Part shown: positions 40,376 through 48,865 of the stretch, piece by piece
Layout: every line of letters begins with the position of its first letter
Position numbering within the stretch: the first letter of the stretch is position 1
Source of the DNA: Geobacteraceae bacterium GWC2_53_11
GTDB lineage: Bacteria > Desulfobacterota > Desulfuromonadia > Geobacterales > Pseudopelobacteraceae
NCBI GenBank assembly: GCA_001802645.1
Contig: MGZJ01000021.1
Location: 3,754 to 52,618 of the forward strand
Length of the DNA stretch: 48,865 nucleotides
Direction: 5' to 3'
Position numbers and translations under genes: made by a program
Notes under the pieces: model-generated
The model's input: only the letters and a program-made list of their open reading frames with translations
The model's database searches: none
What the model was told of the DNA's origin: nothing

Positions 40376-41371
40376 CTACCACCCGCCCGTGCAAATCCCC
40401 ATGGTTAATCCGTGCATCAGCGTATAGGGCTGTCCTCCCGTTTTTGAAGCGACATCACAACTATAAAACTCTTCGAAAATCCGCTTCAATTCTCTTCTCG
40501 AAAAATTGCGGGCCTGGGTAATAATATCACCGAGGAAAAATGCATTTATCGAAAGCTCGCGGCCAATATCGGCCTGCGGCATCTTCCGGTCCAGCAACTC
40601 CCGGACGCGCCATAACTGACGGAAATGCCGTGTCAGCGCCCCTACCATCATCGGCGCATCTTCCCCGTTCAGGAAAAGCGCATCAAGACTTCGTATCGAA
40701 TTCTGCACATCACGCAAGCCGAGATATTTTGCCAGTTCAAAAGCGGTAAACGCTTTACTGCTGCTTGCCATGGTACGGACATCATCGACGCTTATACGCG
40801 CTTTGGTTCCGGCATACACAGCCAGTTTTTCTATCTGGGAACTTAATTCCTGCAGGTTGTTGCCGATCAGGGCCGCCAGCAGTTCTGCTGCGGCCGTTTC
40901 CATGGATTTTCCGTGAACCGTCGTCTCTGACTGGATAAATCCCGGCAACTTGTTATCGTACATCCGTTTATACTCGACCAGGTCGCCATGTTTTTTAAAT
41001 TCCAGAAAAAACTTCTTGCGCTGATCGATCTTGGTACCGGTCAACAACAGACAGGTGCCAGCCGCCGGCTTCATAATATACGGAAGCAGCACTTCGAGCG
41101 CATCAGCTTTGAGCTGTTCCGCCCGCTTTACCACCACCGCACGGCGATCAGAAAACATCGGCAGAGTCTGAGCGGCATCGAGGATATCGACCCCCTTGGA
41201 TTCGTTGCCGTAGAACACATTGAAATTAAAGTCTTTCAGGGACGGATCAATCGCCCGCTCAAGCAGCATCAGCACCGCCCGATCGACCAAAAACTGTTCT
41301 TCTCCGTACAAAAAACAGACGGTAGGGATGATGCCTTTTTTCAGTGATGTTTCAAATTCCTGCGGTGTCAT
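40376..41371 (-). CDS. holA: DNA polymerase III delta subunit
   Basis: Clamp-loader subunit of 331 residues that opens the sliding clamp. The N-terminal VCFLYGEEQFLVDRAVLMLLERAI block, the LPMFSDRRAVVVKRAEQL block near 90 and the ELSSQIEKLAVYAG block near 176 are characteristic. Last gene of leuS-lptE-holA; its ATG is 2 bp after the lptE stop. This order is common in Geobacter relatives. Confidence 0.93.
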   Translation of the reverse strand: MTPQEFETSLKKGIIPTVCFLYGEEQFLVDRAVLMLLERAIDPSLKDFNFNVFYGNESKGVDILDAAQTLPMFSDRRAVVVKRAEQLKADALEVLLPYIMKPAAGTCLLLTGTKIDQRKKFFLEFKKHGDLVEYKRMYDNKLPGFIQSETTVHGKSMETAAAELLAALIGNNLQELSSQIEKLAVYAGTKARISVDDVRTMASSSKAFTAFELAKYLGLRDVQNSIRSLDALFLNGEDAPMMVGALTRHFRQLWRVRELLDRKMPQADIGRELSINAFFLGDIITQARNFSRRELKRIFEEFYSCDVASKTGGQPYTLMHGLTMGICTGGW

Positions 41372-41373
41372 GA

Positions 41374-41898
41374 TTAGTAGGACTCTTCCAATGCAGATAT
41401 GAATTTTTGGGCAATGATACGGGCGGCAGCATCAAGCGCCTGATCTTCAGCGTTACGCTGGAAGGCAAGATTCGTGTTGGCAGGGAACTGCTTTGATCCT
41501 TGCAGCTGCCCTTTCCAGAGCGGAGCCGCCTCTCCTTTTTTGCTGATTTCCAGTTCTACATCCAGGACCAGACTGTACTCCCGGATCTGGTCAAGAGCAC
41601 TGTATGACATAGCCTTAGTGGTATAGGAGACGAGACGCGCCTTCATAAGGAGATCTGCATTCATTTCACTGTTTGCAGGGTTCAGACCGCGCCGGGCGTG
41701 AAATTCATCGTAGAACGCCCGGCGCAAAACGGTTTGAGCAGTAGGGCTGATACTTTCGTTCGCAAAGAACGGTACCCAGATTTGCTGATGCGCGCCAAGA
41801 TGCCGGGATTGGGGGATGGTGGCATGATAGCCGCATCCCGTCAATGCCACCAGCAACAAGGCCGACAGCAACGATCTCCCCCGGATCATCATCGACAT
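41374..41898 (-). CDS. lptE: LPS-assembly lipoprotein LptE
   Basis: Outer-membrane lipoprotein that plugs the LptD barrel for LPS insertion, 174 residues. Signal peptide with lipobox LTGC, Cys22 being the lipidated residue. The GCGYH start of the mature protein and the IWVPFFANES block are typical of LptE. Position between leuS and holA is the conserved one. Confidence 0.88.
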   Translation of the reverse strand: MSMMIRGRSLLSALLLVALTGCGYHATIPQSRHLGAHQQIWVPFFANESISPTAQTVLRRAFYDEFHARRGLNPANSEMNADLLMKARLVSYTTKAMSYSALDQIREYSLVLDVELEISKKGEAAPLWKGQLQGSKQFPANTNLAFQRNAEDQALDAAARIIAQKFISALEESY

Positions 41899-41901
41899 CT
41901 C

Positions 41902-44373
41902 CTACCCCACCACAATATTGACAAGCTTGCCCGGTACACAGATAACTTTGCGGACCGTCAATCCTTCAACGAACGGCACAATCTTTTCGTCCGCCAGGGC
42001 CAGCTGCTTCAGCTCTTCTTCACCGGTACCCGCCGCAACGGTTATCTTGGAGCGCAGCTTGCCGTTTACCTGCACGACGACCAGAAGTTCTTCGTCCACA
42101 ACAGCACTCCGGTCGTAGTCAGGCCACGAGGCCTGCGTCAACGGTGTTGCATTGCCGAGACGCTGCCAGAGCTCTTCGGTAATGTGCGGAACAAAAGGAG
42201 CCATCATCAGCACGACACTCTGAAGGGCTTCTTTCATGACTGCCGGGAATTGCGGAGTGGTAAAATCGGCGGGCTGAAGAACATTAAGCAACTCCATGAC
42301 CGCCGCGATTGCCGTGTTAAAGTGAAAACGCTCATCCAAGTCCTCAGTAACTTTACGGATCGTCTTATGTACCGCCCTGCGTAAAACGCGCTCTTCAGCG
42401 GTCAAAGCATCAAGATCCGGGGAACCGGCATTCTTGATCAGATCCAGACGATCATGGACCAGTTTCCAGATGCGCCCCAGAAAACGGAACGAACCGTCCA
42501 CACCCGAATCATTCCAATCCAGATCCTTTTCCGGGGGAGCAGCAAAGAGCGAAAAGAGTCTGGCCGTGTCGGCGCCGTATCTTGAAATCAGGGCATCCGG
42601 ATCGACAACGTTTCCTTTTGACTTGCTCATTTTTGCACCATCTTTGATGACCATACCCTGGGTCAGAAGGTTCACAAACGGCTCATCGGCGGAAACATGT
42701 CCCAGATCGCGCATGACTTTTGTAAAGAAACGGGCGTAGAGCAGGTGCAGTACCGCATGCTCTATTCCGCCGATATACTGGTCAACCCCCATCCAATAGT
42801 CAACCGGCTCCCTGTCAAGAATGTTGTCCTTGAAGTCAGGGCAGCAGTAACGCAGAAAGTACCAGGAGGATTGGACGAACGTATCCATGGTGTCAGTTTC
42901 ACGCCGCGCCGCTTTCCCGCATGACGGGCAGGTGCAGTTTACGAATGACTCCATCTGAGCCAGCGGGCTTCCCCCCTCGCCGCTGAATTCAACATCTTTT
43001 GGGAGTACAACCGGCAGTTCCTGTTCCGGAACCGGCACGACACCGCAACTGTCACAATAGATGACCGGAATCGGGTTACCCCAGTAGCGCTGGCGTGAAA
43101 TGCCCCAGTCGCGCAGCCGGTAGTTAACCGTTTTCGTACCATGTCCCGCTGCTTGCAGAAAATCGGCAATCGTTTCCTTGGCATCACTACTCAGCTGGCC
43201 GTCAAACTGAGCTGAATTCGTCATGACACCTGCTTCGGTATACGCCTCGGCCATACACGCCGGATCAAGTGTTACGCCGGCTGGCTGTATGACCACTTTC
43301 AGCGGTAGATCGTATTTTTTGGCAAACTCGAAGTCACGTTGATCATGAGTCGGCACCGCCATGACGGCGCCGGTGCCGTAATCCATCAGCACGAAATTGG
43401 CCAGAAAAATCGGCATCCGTGCTCCGGTCAAAGGATTGATGCAGTAGGAACCGGTAAAAACACCCTCTTTTTCAAAATCATCGGCGGTGCGTTTGATGCG
43501 ATCAGTCTTTCTGATTTTATCAATGAAAGCAACGACAGCTTCTTTCTGTTCCGGCGATGCCAGATCAAGGGCACGGGGGTGCTCCGGAGCCAGTGACATG
43601 AAAGTCGCACCGAAGATGGTGTCCTGACGCGTCGTAAAAACCCTGATTTTATCAGAGCTGTTCTCCAGGGGGAAATCGATCTCGCAACCGTAACTTTTGC
43701 CGATCCAGTTGCGCTGCATGACCAGAACGCGCTCCGGCCAGCCGGGAAGCTTATACGTGTTTTCAAGCAGTTCCTCGGCATAATCGGTTATCCGGAAAAA
43801 CCACTGATCGAGCTCCTTTTGATTGACTTCCGTATCGCACCGCCAGCAGCCGCCATTTTCTACCTGTTCATTGGCAAGTACGGTTTCGCACTTGGGACAC
43901 CAGTTAACAAACGAGGTCTTCTTGTAGGCCAGCCCTTTGGCAAACATTTCCAGAAACAGTTTCTGTTCCCACCGGTAATAGTCAACGTCGCAGGTTGCCA
44001 GTTCACGATCCCAGTCATAGGAGAAGCCCATTTTTTTAATCTGGTTGCGCATATAGGCGATGTTTTCATAGGTCCAGGTTGCAGGATGGCTTTTATTCTG
44101 GATGGCCGCGTTTTCAGCCGGCATGCCAAACGCATCCCACCCCATTGGATGCATGACATTAAAGCCGCGCATCCTCTTGAATCTGCCGATAACATCCCCG
44201 ATGGAATAGTTTCTGACATGCCCCATATGAATGCGGCCCGATGGATACGGGAACATTTCCAGAAGGTAATATTTTTCTTTATCTTTATCGACGAATGCCT
44301 TGAACGTTTTTTCGCTGTCCCATATTGTCTGCCATTTCTGCTCGATGTCTTTTGGTATGTACTTCTGTTCCAC
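41902..44373 (-). CDS. leuS: leucyl-tRNA synthetase
   Basis: Class I aminoacyl-tRNA synthetase of 823 residues. The HIGH motif is HMGH at 49-52, the KMSKS motif is intact ([10 protein letters not shown] near 575), and a CP1 editing domain lies between them. Two CxxC pairs near 159-174 and 441-470 may bind zinc. GTG start at 44373 behind AAAGGA. Starts 40 bp after the cytochrome gene in the same direction. Confidence 0.97.
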   Translation of the reverse strand: MEQKYIPKDIEQKWQTIWDSEKTFKAFVDKDKEKYYLLEMFPYPSGRIHMGHVRNYSIGDVIGRFKRMRGFNVMHPMGWDAFGMPAENAAIQNKSHPATWTYENIAYMRNQIKKMGFSYDWDRELATCDVDYYRWEQKLFLEMFAKGLAYKKTSFVNWCPKCETVLANEQVENGGCWRCDTEVNQKELDQWFFRITDYAEELLENTYKLPGWPERVLVMQRNWIGKSYGCEIDFPLENSSDKIRVFTTRQDTIFGATFMSLAPEHPRALDLASPEQKEAVVAFIDKIRKTDRIKRTADDFEKEGVFTGSYCINPLTGARMPIFLANFVLMDYGTGAVMAVPTHDQRDFEFAKKYDLPLKVVIQPAGVTLDPACMAEAYTEAGVMTNSAQFDGQLSSDAKETIADFLQAAGHGTKTVNYRLRDWGISRQRYWGNPIPVIYCDSCGVVPVPEQELPVVLPKDVEFSGEGGSPLAQMESFVNCTCPSCGKAARRETDTMDTFVQSSWYFLRYCCPDFKDNILDREPVDYWMGVDQYIGGIEHAVLHLLYARFFTKVMRDLGHVSADEPFVNLLTQGMVIKDGAKMSKSKGNVVDPDALISRYGADTARLFSLFAAPPEKDLDWNDSGVDGSFRFLGRIWKLVHDRLDLIKNAGSPDLDALTAEERVLRRAVHKTIRKVTEDLDERFHFNTAIAAVMELLNVLQPADFTTPQFPAVMKEALQSVVLMMAPFVPHITEELWQRLGNATPLTQASWPDYDRSAVVDEELLVVVQVNGKLRSKITVAAGTGEEELKQLALADEKIVPFVEGLTVRKVICVPGKLVNIVVG

Positions 44374-44413
44374 GGTAGTATCCTTTCAAACTGTTTTTTT
44401 TATATCAGTATTG

Positions 44414-46588
44414 CTATTGCATTGGCTGAGGACGCCAATCCGACTCTTTCTGATGACATCGTTCGCAGGCTGTCGGGTCTTTGACACTGAATGCCATGCT
44501 GAAACCATGACACGTACCGCAGAATTTCCCCTGATCCATCTCTTTCATCACCCAGCGTTTATCGGACAGCCCCGATGGAATCACGGCATAATGGCAATCA
44601 CTGCAATTGTATCCCTTGTCGAAATGGGGCTTATGACTGAACTCGACGTTGCCGGTACTGGGAGAGAGCTCGTAGCGGACTGTACGCGGCATTCCGGGGT
44701 GGCACTTAACACAGTTGGATTTCACACTGAACGCAGTTTTGTCATCATGGCAGCTACCGCACGATTTTCCCTGCTCCATCTGACTCATGCTGAAATGCTT
44801 GTTGCCGGCTCCCGGAATGAACAAGTCAGGATGGCAGTCCTTGCAGCTATAGGCGGCAACATGCACTGTATGGCTGAACACCGCACTGCCGGAACGGTAA
44901 TTGATCTGCTTTACCGTATGGCACTTCTGACAGTCGGATTTCACGCCAAAAGCAGCCTTGCCATCGTGGCAGGTACCGCATGAATTCCCTTTTTCCATAT
45001 CAGCCATAGTAGCGCGCCGGCTCTCTTTCCCGGCCTTGAAAATGCCGTTATGACACTCAACGCATTTGAACATGCCGGTATGGACCGAATGGCTGAAGGT
45101 TGTTCCTCCGGTTTCCTTGAGCTTGAAAACCACATTTACCGTGGATTTATGGCATGTGCCGCAATCACCTTTTACGCTAAATACGGTCGAACCGTCATGA
45201 CAGGAGCCACACGAAGCTCCCTTTTCCATCTGGGCCATGGAGTAGCGTTTATTATCCGGACCGGCATTGTACAACTGGTTATGACAATCAGTGCAGGTGT
45301 ACAGGGCCAGGTGTTTGTCATGGTTAAATCTGGCGTCGTCAGAAAACAGCACTTCCTTGACAGGGTGGCATTTACTGCACGACTTAACACTGAACGCAGC
45401 TTTGCCGTCATGGCAGGCTCCGCATGATTTACCCTTTTCCATGTCACTCATGGAGTAACGACGGGAAGCAGCTCCGGCTGTAACAATGGCATTGTGACAC
45501 ATGCTGCAGGAAAATTTATCGCGATGTTTTACATGACTGAACGTCACAATACCGGCATCCTTAACTGTAAAGACCCGGACAGCAGGAGCAGACAGATGGC
45601 ATTTTTCACAGTTTCCGGATACGGAAAAAGCCGTTTTACCCTCGTGGCACACACCACACGACTTTCCCTGCTCCATCTGTTGCATCGTATAGCGGACGCT
45701 TCGACTGCCGCCAATAAAAATCGAACTGTGGCATTCATCGCACTTGAACATTTTCAGATGTTCGCCGTGGCTGAACCTGGCGTCAAAGGCCTTGAAACGG
45801 ACATTTTCAACATTCTTGTGGCATTTCTGGCAATCACCTTTGGATGAGAACGCCGTTTTCCCGTTATGGCACGCACCGCAGGATTTGCCCGATTCCATAT
45901 CAAGCATCGTATGGCTGACCCGGTTCGGTCCGGGAATAAAGATTTTGTTGTGGCACTCAGAACAGGTAAAAGACATGTCAAGGTGGGCTGTATGACTGAA
46001 AACAGAGCCGCCCGCCAACGGAATCTCAGCAACAGCATGACACTTGACACAATCTCCTTTTACCGAAAAAGCGCTTTTTCCATCATGACAACCGCCGCAG
46101 GACCTGCCCTGCTGCATCTGTGCCATGGACACATGCGGATTTGTCTTATCTGCTTTGAAGAGCGCATCATGACAATCCGTACAGGTGAACATGTCGAGAT
46201 GCTTGCTATGTTTGAACACCACCTTCCCGAAATCGGGAACAATAATGGATACGGAATCAACGGCATGGCAGCTTGAACAATTCTTTAACTGCGGAGCTTT
46301 AGGATTATCCTTGTTATGGCAGGCGCCACAAGACTTTCCTTTTTCCATTTCTGCCATGGTAACGGGACGATTGTTTTTTCGAACAATGTGATACACGGAA
46401 TTATGGCAGGCAGAGCAATTGTTGTTGAGATTCTTTAAATGATTCTCGTGACTGAAGGGGATGTTTCCGGCGTTTTTGGTTGAAAACATCAGTATCTGCC
46501 TGAAATCGGCGGATACTGCACCTGGAAGCGAGAGTACCAAAACATACAGCAGAAAATGTAGAAACACGTTCAATATAATAGCCCTCAT
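44414..46588 (-). CDS. 27-heme c-type cytochrome of nine c7-type units
   Basis: Exported multiheme cytochrome of 724 residues from the ATG at 46588, which begins a signal peptide (MRAIILNVFLHFLLYVLVL); the frame from 46735 adds unrelated sequence, though no strong RBS is visible. I count 27 CxxCH motifs arranged as nine repeats of about 75 residues, each reading roughly FSHxxHL-CxxCH-MxxMxxGKSCGxCHxGKxAFSV-CxxCH, i.e. a cytochrome c7 triheme unit. Geobacter sulfurreducens has 12-heme and 27-heme polymers of this unit, seen as extended nanowire-like periplasmic proteins. Likely role: electron storage or transfer across the periplasm during extracellular respiration. Confidence 0.93.
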   Translation of the reverse strand: MRAIILNVFLHFLLYVLVLSLPGAVSADFRQILMFSTKNAGNIPFSHENHLKNLNNNCSACHNSVYHIVRKNNRPVTMAEMEKGKSCGACHNKDNPKAPQLKNCSSCHAVDSVSIIVPDFGKVVFKHSKHLDMFTCTDCHDALFKADKTNPHVSMAQMQQGRSCGGCHDGKSAFSVKGDCVKCHAVAEIPLAGGSVFSHTAHLDMSFTCSECHNKIFIPGPNRVSHTMLDMESGKSCGACHNGKTAFSSKGDCQKCHKNVENVRFKAFDARFSHGEHLKMFKCDECHSSIFIGGSRSVRYTMQQMEQGKSCGVCHEGKTAFSVSGNCEKCHLSAPAVRVFTVKDAGIVTFSHVKHRDKFSCSMCHNAIVTAGAASRRYSMSDMEKGKSCGACHDGKAAFSVKSCSKCHPVKEVLFSDDARFNHDKHLALYTCTDCHNQLYNAGPDNKRYSMAQMEKGASCGSCHDGSTVFSVKGDCGTCHKSTVNVVFKLKETGGTTFSHSVHTGMFKCVECHNGIFKAGKESRRATMADMEKGNSCGTCHDGKAAFGVKSDCQKCHTVKQINYRSGSAVFSHTVHVAAYSCKDCHPDLFIPGAGNKHFSMSQMEQGKSCGSCHDDKTAFSVKSNCVKCHPGMPRTVRYELSPSTGNVEFSHKPHFDKGYNCSDCHYAVIPSGLSDKRWVMKEMDQGKFCGTCHGFSMAFSVKDPTACERCHQKESDWRPQPMQ

Positions 46589-46604
46589 ATATATAACCAA
46601 TGAA

Positions 46605-47672
46605 TCAGGAGAATCCGCCCTGCAAGATAATTTCCCCCGCAACCTGATCGAGCGGGACAATGCGATCAACCACTCCGGTCGCAACAGCTTCACGGGGCAT
46701 GCCATACACGACTGCGGTTTCTTCCGACTCGGCAATCACGTACCCCCCCTGCTCCTTTATCGTTCGGATACCTTTGCTGCCGTCATTACCCATACCGGTA
46801 AGGATAACAGCCGCAACTCTCTTGCGGTAAATGCCGGCGCACGACTGGAGCATGACATCCACGGAAGGAATATAGCGATCAGATTCCGAAGGCGCAACAA
46901 TACGAGCGGTTACCTGGCCTCCGCATACCTCAAAAACCATGTTATTGCCGCCCGGAGCAATCAATACCCGTCCGGGAAGCACCAGATCTCCGTCTTCGGC
47001 TTCTTTCACATCAAAATGTGAACTTCGATTCAGCCGGTCTGCAAAAGCTTTGGTAAACCCCGCCGGCATATGTTGGGAAACAACAATGGCAAAGGGATAT
47101 TTCTGGCCAAAAGAAGATAATATCTGCTGAAGAGCTGGCGGTCCTCCGGTAGATGAACCGATCGCAACCAGGTCGATTGTATGCTGGAGGCCGACTCCTG
47201 CCCGACCTTCCTCAGACTTGACGGCGGTACGCTCCGGCAATAGCTGATCGGATGAGGTACGAACCCGGTTTCCGGGCTTAATCGCAAGGACCTGAAGAAC
47301 CTTTTTCAGAAGGTCTTCTTTGATAGAAAGCAGGTCCACCGAAGCATTGCTTGAAGGTTTCGGCACAAAATCAAGCGCGCCAAGTTCCAAGGCCCTGAAA
47401 ACCTTGTCAGCACCGCTTAAGGCACTGATCACAATTACCGGCAGTGAAAAACGGTTCGTGAGAATTCGAAGCAGCGTAAAACCGTCCATTTTGGGCATTT
47501 CAAGGTCCAGCGTCACCAGATCAGGTTTAAGCGCAATAACCTTTTGGATACCCTCTTCACCGTTTATGGCATAGCCTACGACTTCAACGGAATCGAGCCC
47601 TTCCAGCATCTTGGTTATGGTGCGGCGGCTGAATGCAGAATCATCAACCACAACAATCTTGATCTTTTTCAC
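46605..47672 (-). CDS. cheB: chemotaxis protein-glutamate methylesterase CheB
   Basis: Response regulator-methylesterase of 355 residues that demethylates chemoreceptors. Receiver domain with [12 protein letters not shown] and phospho-acceptor Asp56 in [11 protein letters not shown]-terminal CheB domain with the catalytic Ser in [10 protein letters not shown], His in SQHMPAGF and Asp in [12 protein letters not shown] start at 47672 overlaps the cheR stop (GTGA) behind AGGAGG. The cytochrome gene begins 16 bp downstream. Confidence 0.95.
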   Translation of the reverse strand: MKKIKIVVVDDSAFSRRTITKMLEGLDSVEVVGYAINGEEGIQKVIALKPDLVTLDLEMPKMDGFTLLRILTNRFSLPVIVISALSGADKVFRALELGALDFVPKPSSNASVDLLSIKEDLLKKVLQVLAIKPGNRVRTSSDQLLPERTAVKSEEGRAGVGLQHTIDLVAIGSSTGGPPALQQILSSFGQKYPFAIVVSQHMPAGFTKAFADRLNRSSHFDVKEAEDGDLVLPGRVLIAPGGNNMVFEVCGGQVTARIVAPSESDRYIPSVDVMLQSCAGIYRKRVAAVILTGMGNDGSKGIRTIKEQGGYVIAESEETAVVYGMPREAVATGVVDRIVPLDQVAGEIILQGGFS

Positions 47673-48547
47673 AGAGGACCTCCTGCTGGGAAACGATCAG
47701 GCTTCTGGTAAATCATATCGTTTTTGAAGTGTCGAAGAGTAAACAGGGTAGTTATGTTCATAAGAGATTCTGAGTGCCCCAACAGCAGAAAGCCACCGTC
47801 ATACAAGGCAGAATGGAAAGATTCAATCACCCGCTTTTTGGCCGCTTGGTCAAAATAGATGATCACGTTGCGGCAAAAAATCAGATCAACTTTTCCAAGC
47901 ATGGTCAAACGGTGCGTGTCAAATAAATTAAGGTGACTGATTGTTACCAATTCCCTGATGGAATCATTGACTTTATACCCGTCATCCTGCTGATGAAAAA
48001 AACGTCGCACATCCTGCTCTTCAGTTGCCCGAAAAGACGATTTGCCATAGACGGCACGGCGGGCGTGCTGGAGAACTTTTTGACTGATATCGGTTCCGAT
48101 AATTTCAATGTCCCAGCCGGACAGTTCCGGTATGGTACTCAGCAGCATTGCAATAGTGTATGGTTCTTCCCCCGTTGAACATCCGGCACTCCAGATGCGT
48201 AGAGAGCGATTTCCACGCGCAGATTTTTTCTTGATCAGTTCAGGAATGATCTCATCGGAAAAAGCTTTCAGCTGAAACGATTCACGAAAAAAATATGTTT
48301 CGTTAGTCGTAAGAACATCCATGATATCCATTAGTTCTTGATCTTTGTTACGGTTGTACTTCAAGTAATGATAGTAGTCGTAGTACGTAGGAAGATTCAA
48401 GTCGGTCAGTCGATGGGAGAGCCGCTTCTCAAGAATGTATTTTGAATCCTGATCAAAATAGATCCCGCAATGCCCATAAATGCAATCGCGCAAAAGCAGA
48501 AATTCATCCTCAGACATCGTATGGTCAAGTGTAAAAGAAAATGTCAT
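47669..48547 (-). CDS. cheR: chemotaxis protein methyltransferase CheR
   Basis: SAM-dependent receptor methyltransferase, 292 residues. The N-terminal helical domain ([16 protein letters not shown]) precedes the methyltransferase domain with [10 protein letters not shown] and the SAM-binding [19 protein letters not shown], and late [12 protein letters not shown]. An alternative ATG 10 codons in has no better RBS. Translationally coupled to cheB; the HEAT-repeat gene upstream is co-oriented, suggesting one chemotaxis-like operon. Confidence 0.94.
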   Translation of the reverse strand: MTFSFTLDHTMSEDEFLLLRDCIYGHCGIYFDQDSKYILEKRLSHRLTDLNLPTYYDYYHYLKYNRNKDQELMDIMDVLTTNETYFFRESFQLKAFSDEIIPELIKKKSARGNRSLRIWSAGCSTGEEPYTIAMLLSTIPELSGWDIEIIGTDISQKVLQHARRAVYGKSSFRATEEQDVRRFFHQQDDGYKVNDSIRELVTISHLNLFDTHRLTMLGKVDLIFCRNVIIYFDQAAKKRVIESFHSALYDGGFLLLGHSESLMNITTLFTLRHFKNDMIYQKPDRFPAGGPL

Positions 48548-48626
48548 TGATAACCTGGGCCTGATAAACAGGGTAAGTATGTGTACAAAACACCATCAAC
48601 GAGAACGGATGAGTAGACTGCGCGTA

Positions 48627-48865
48627 CTAGTTTGAATTCCTGATTGAAAGGTTTTCTAAAGACTTGGCTGCCTGGCGTACGATATCAGGATCGCTGCTTG
48701 TAAGAGCATGGCGGATTATTTCTTCCGAAGTGCCCCCCCCGATTTCTTCCAGTATTTTCAGACTGGTTATCATCAGCAGGCCATCTGCAGTAGCGTGGAT
48801 TGCTTTAATGATTATCCCGGCACGAACGGAATCAATACGTGCGATAGCTTTCAATATCGCGGACT
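48627..48865 (-). CDS. HEAT-repeat protein, C-terminal fragment (gene runs off the right edge)
   Basis: The frame is open to the right edge, and about 78 C-terminal residues are visible. The sequence LLMITSLKILEEIGGGTSEEIIRHALTSSDPDIVRQAAKSLENL-like pattern is that of HEAT repeats, helical protein-protein interaction units. It stops 79 bp before cheR on the same strand. HEAT proteins are found in several Geobacter chemosensory clusters. The true start lies outside the window. Confidence 0.65.
   Translation of the reverse strand, partial: SAILKAIARIDSVRAGIIIKAIHATADGLLMITSLKILEEIGGGTSEEIIRHALTSSDPDIVRQAAKSLENLSIRNSN

Overview
The window looks like chromosomal DNA of a Geobacter-like member of the Desulfuromonadales (Desulfobacterota). 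The evidence is a 27-heme cytochrome built from c7-type triheme units, a hopanoid radical-SAM gene (hpnH), arylpyruvate:ferredoxin oxidoreductase genes (iorAB) beside an arylacetate-CoA ligase, orphan hybrid histidine kinases, and the order rpsT / holA / lptE / leuS. The assignment is inferred from protein content. No rRNA gene is present and I recognised no tRNA gene.

Layout. (1) 1-3252, + strand: a copper/metal group of multicopper oxidase (cut by the left edge), cupredoxin, CusF-like protein and a TerC-family membrane protein. (2) 3261-4744: a remnant of an Ig-like surface protein interrupted by a complete IS1595-type element with terminal inverted repeats and a perfect 8-bp target duplication. 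(3) 4745-8928, + strand: an arsenite oxidase operon (SDR - aioB - aioA) behind a near-consensus sigma-54 promoter and a large upstream palindrome; the known active-site and cluster residues of AioA are present. (4) 9102-11033: kup potassium transporter. (5) 11138-22867, all - strand: hpnH; a branched-chain amino-acid ABC transporter (livF, livG, livM, livH) with two paralogous binding proteins; an ACT-domain protein; paaK; a beta carbonic anhydrase; iorB and iorA. Together these suggest uptake of branched-chain or aromatic amino acids and their conversion to arylacetyl-CoA.

(6) About 23271-32256 is the most unusual part. It is a low-GC run of short genes, all on the + strand, separated by structured sites that resemble integron attC sites: RYYYAAC / GTTRRRY-like boxes around an imperfect stem with single extrahelical bases. 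No integrase is present, so it looks like a cassette cluster lacking an integrase. Cargo includes small membrane and zinc-ribbon proteins, two divergent class III cyclase-like proteins, a Ca-loop protein, a TPR protein, an Apea/HEPN-like protein with an RX4H motif, and a Phd/YoeB toxin-antitoxin pair. One attC-like site is interrupted by an antisense group II intron encoding a reverse transcriptase. The array lies between two diverged direct repeats of about 110 bp, both starting GTTATTTT, and is preceded by a cluster of TAGAAAC/GTTTCTA dyads.

(7) 32430-39752: a PAS hybrid histidine kinase, an L,D-transpeptidase, nadB, a chorismate mutase, a stand-alone DAHP-synthase ferredoxin-like domain, and (- strand) a Cache-PAS hybrid histidine kinase with an unusual ATP-lid residue. 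(8) 40013-48865: rpsT (TTG start) and its terminator, then a - strand run of a HEAT-repeat protein (partial), cheR, cheB, the 27-heme cytochrome, leuS, lptE and holA.
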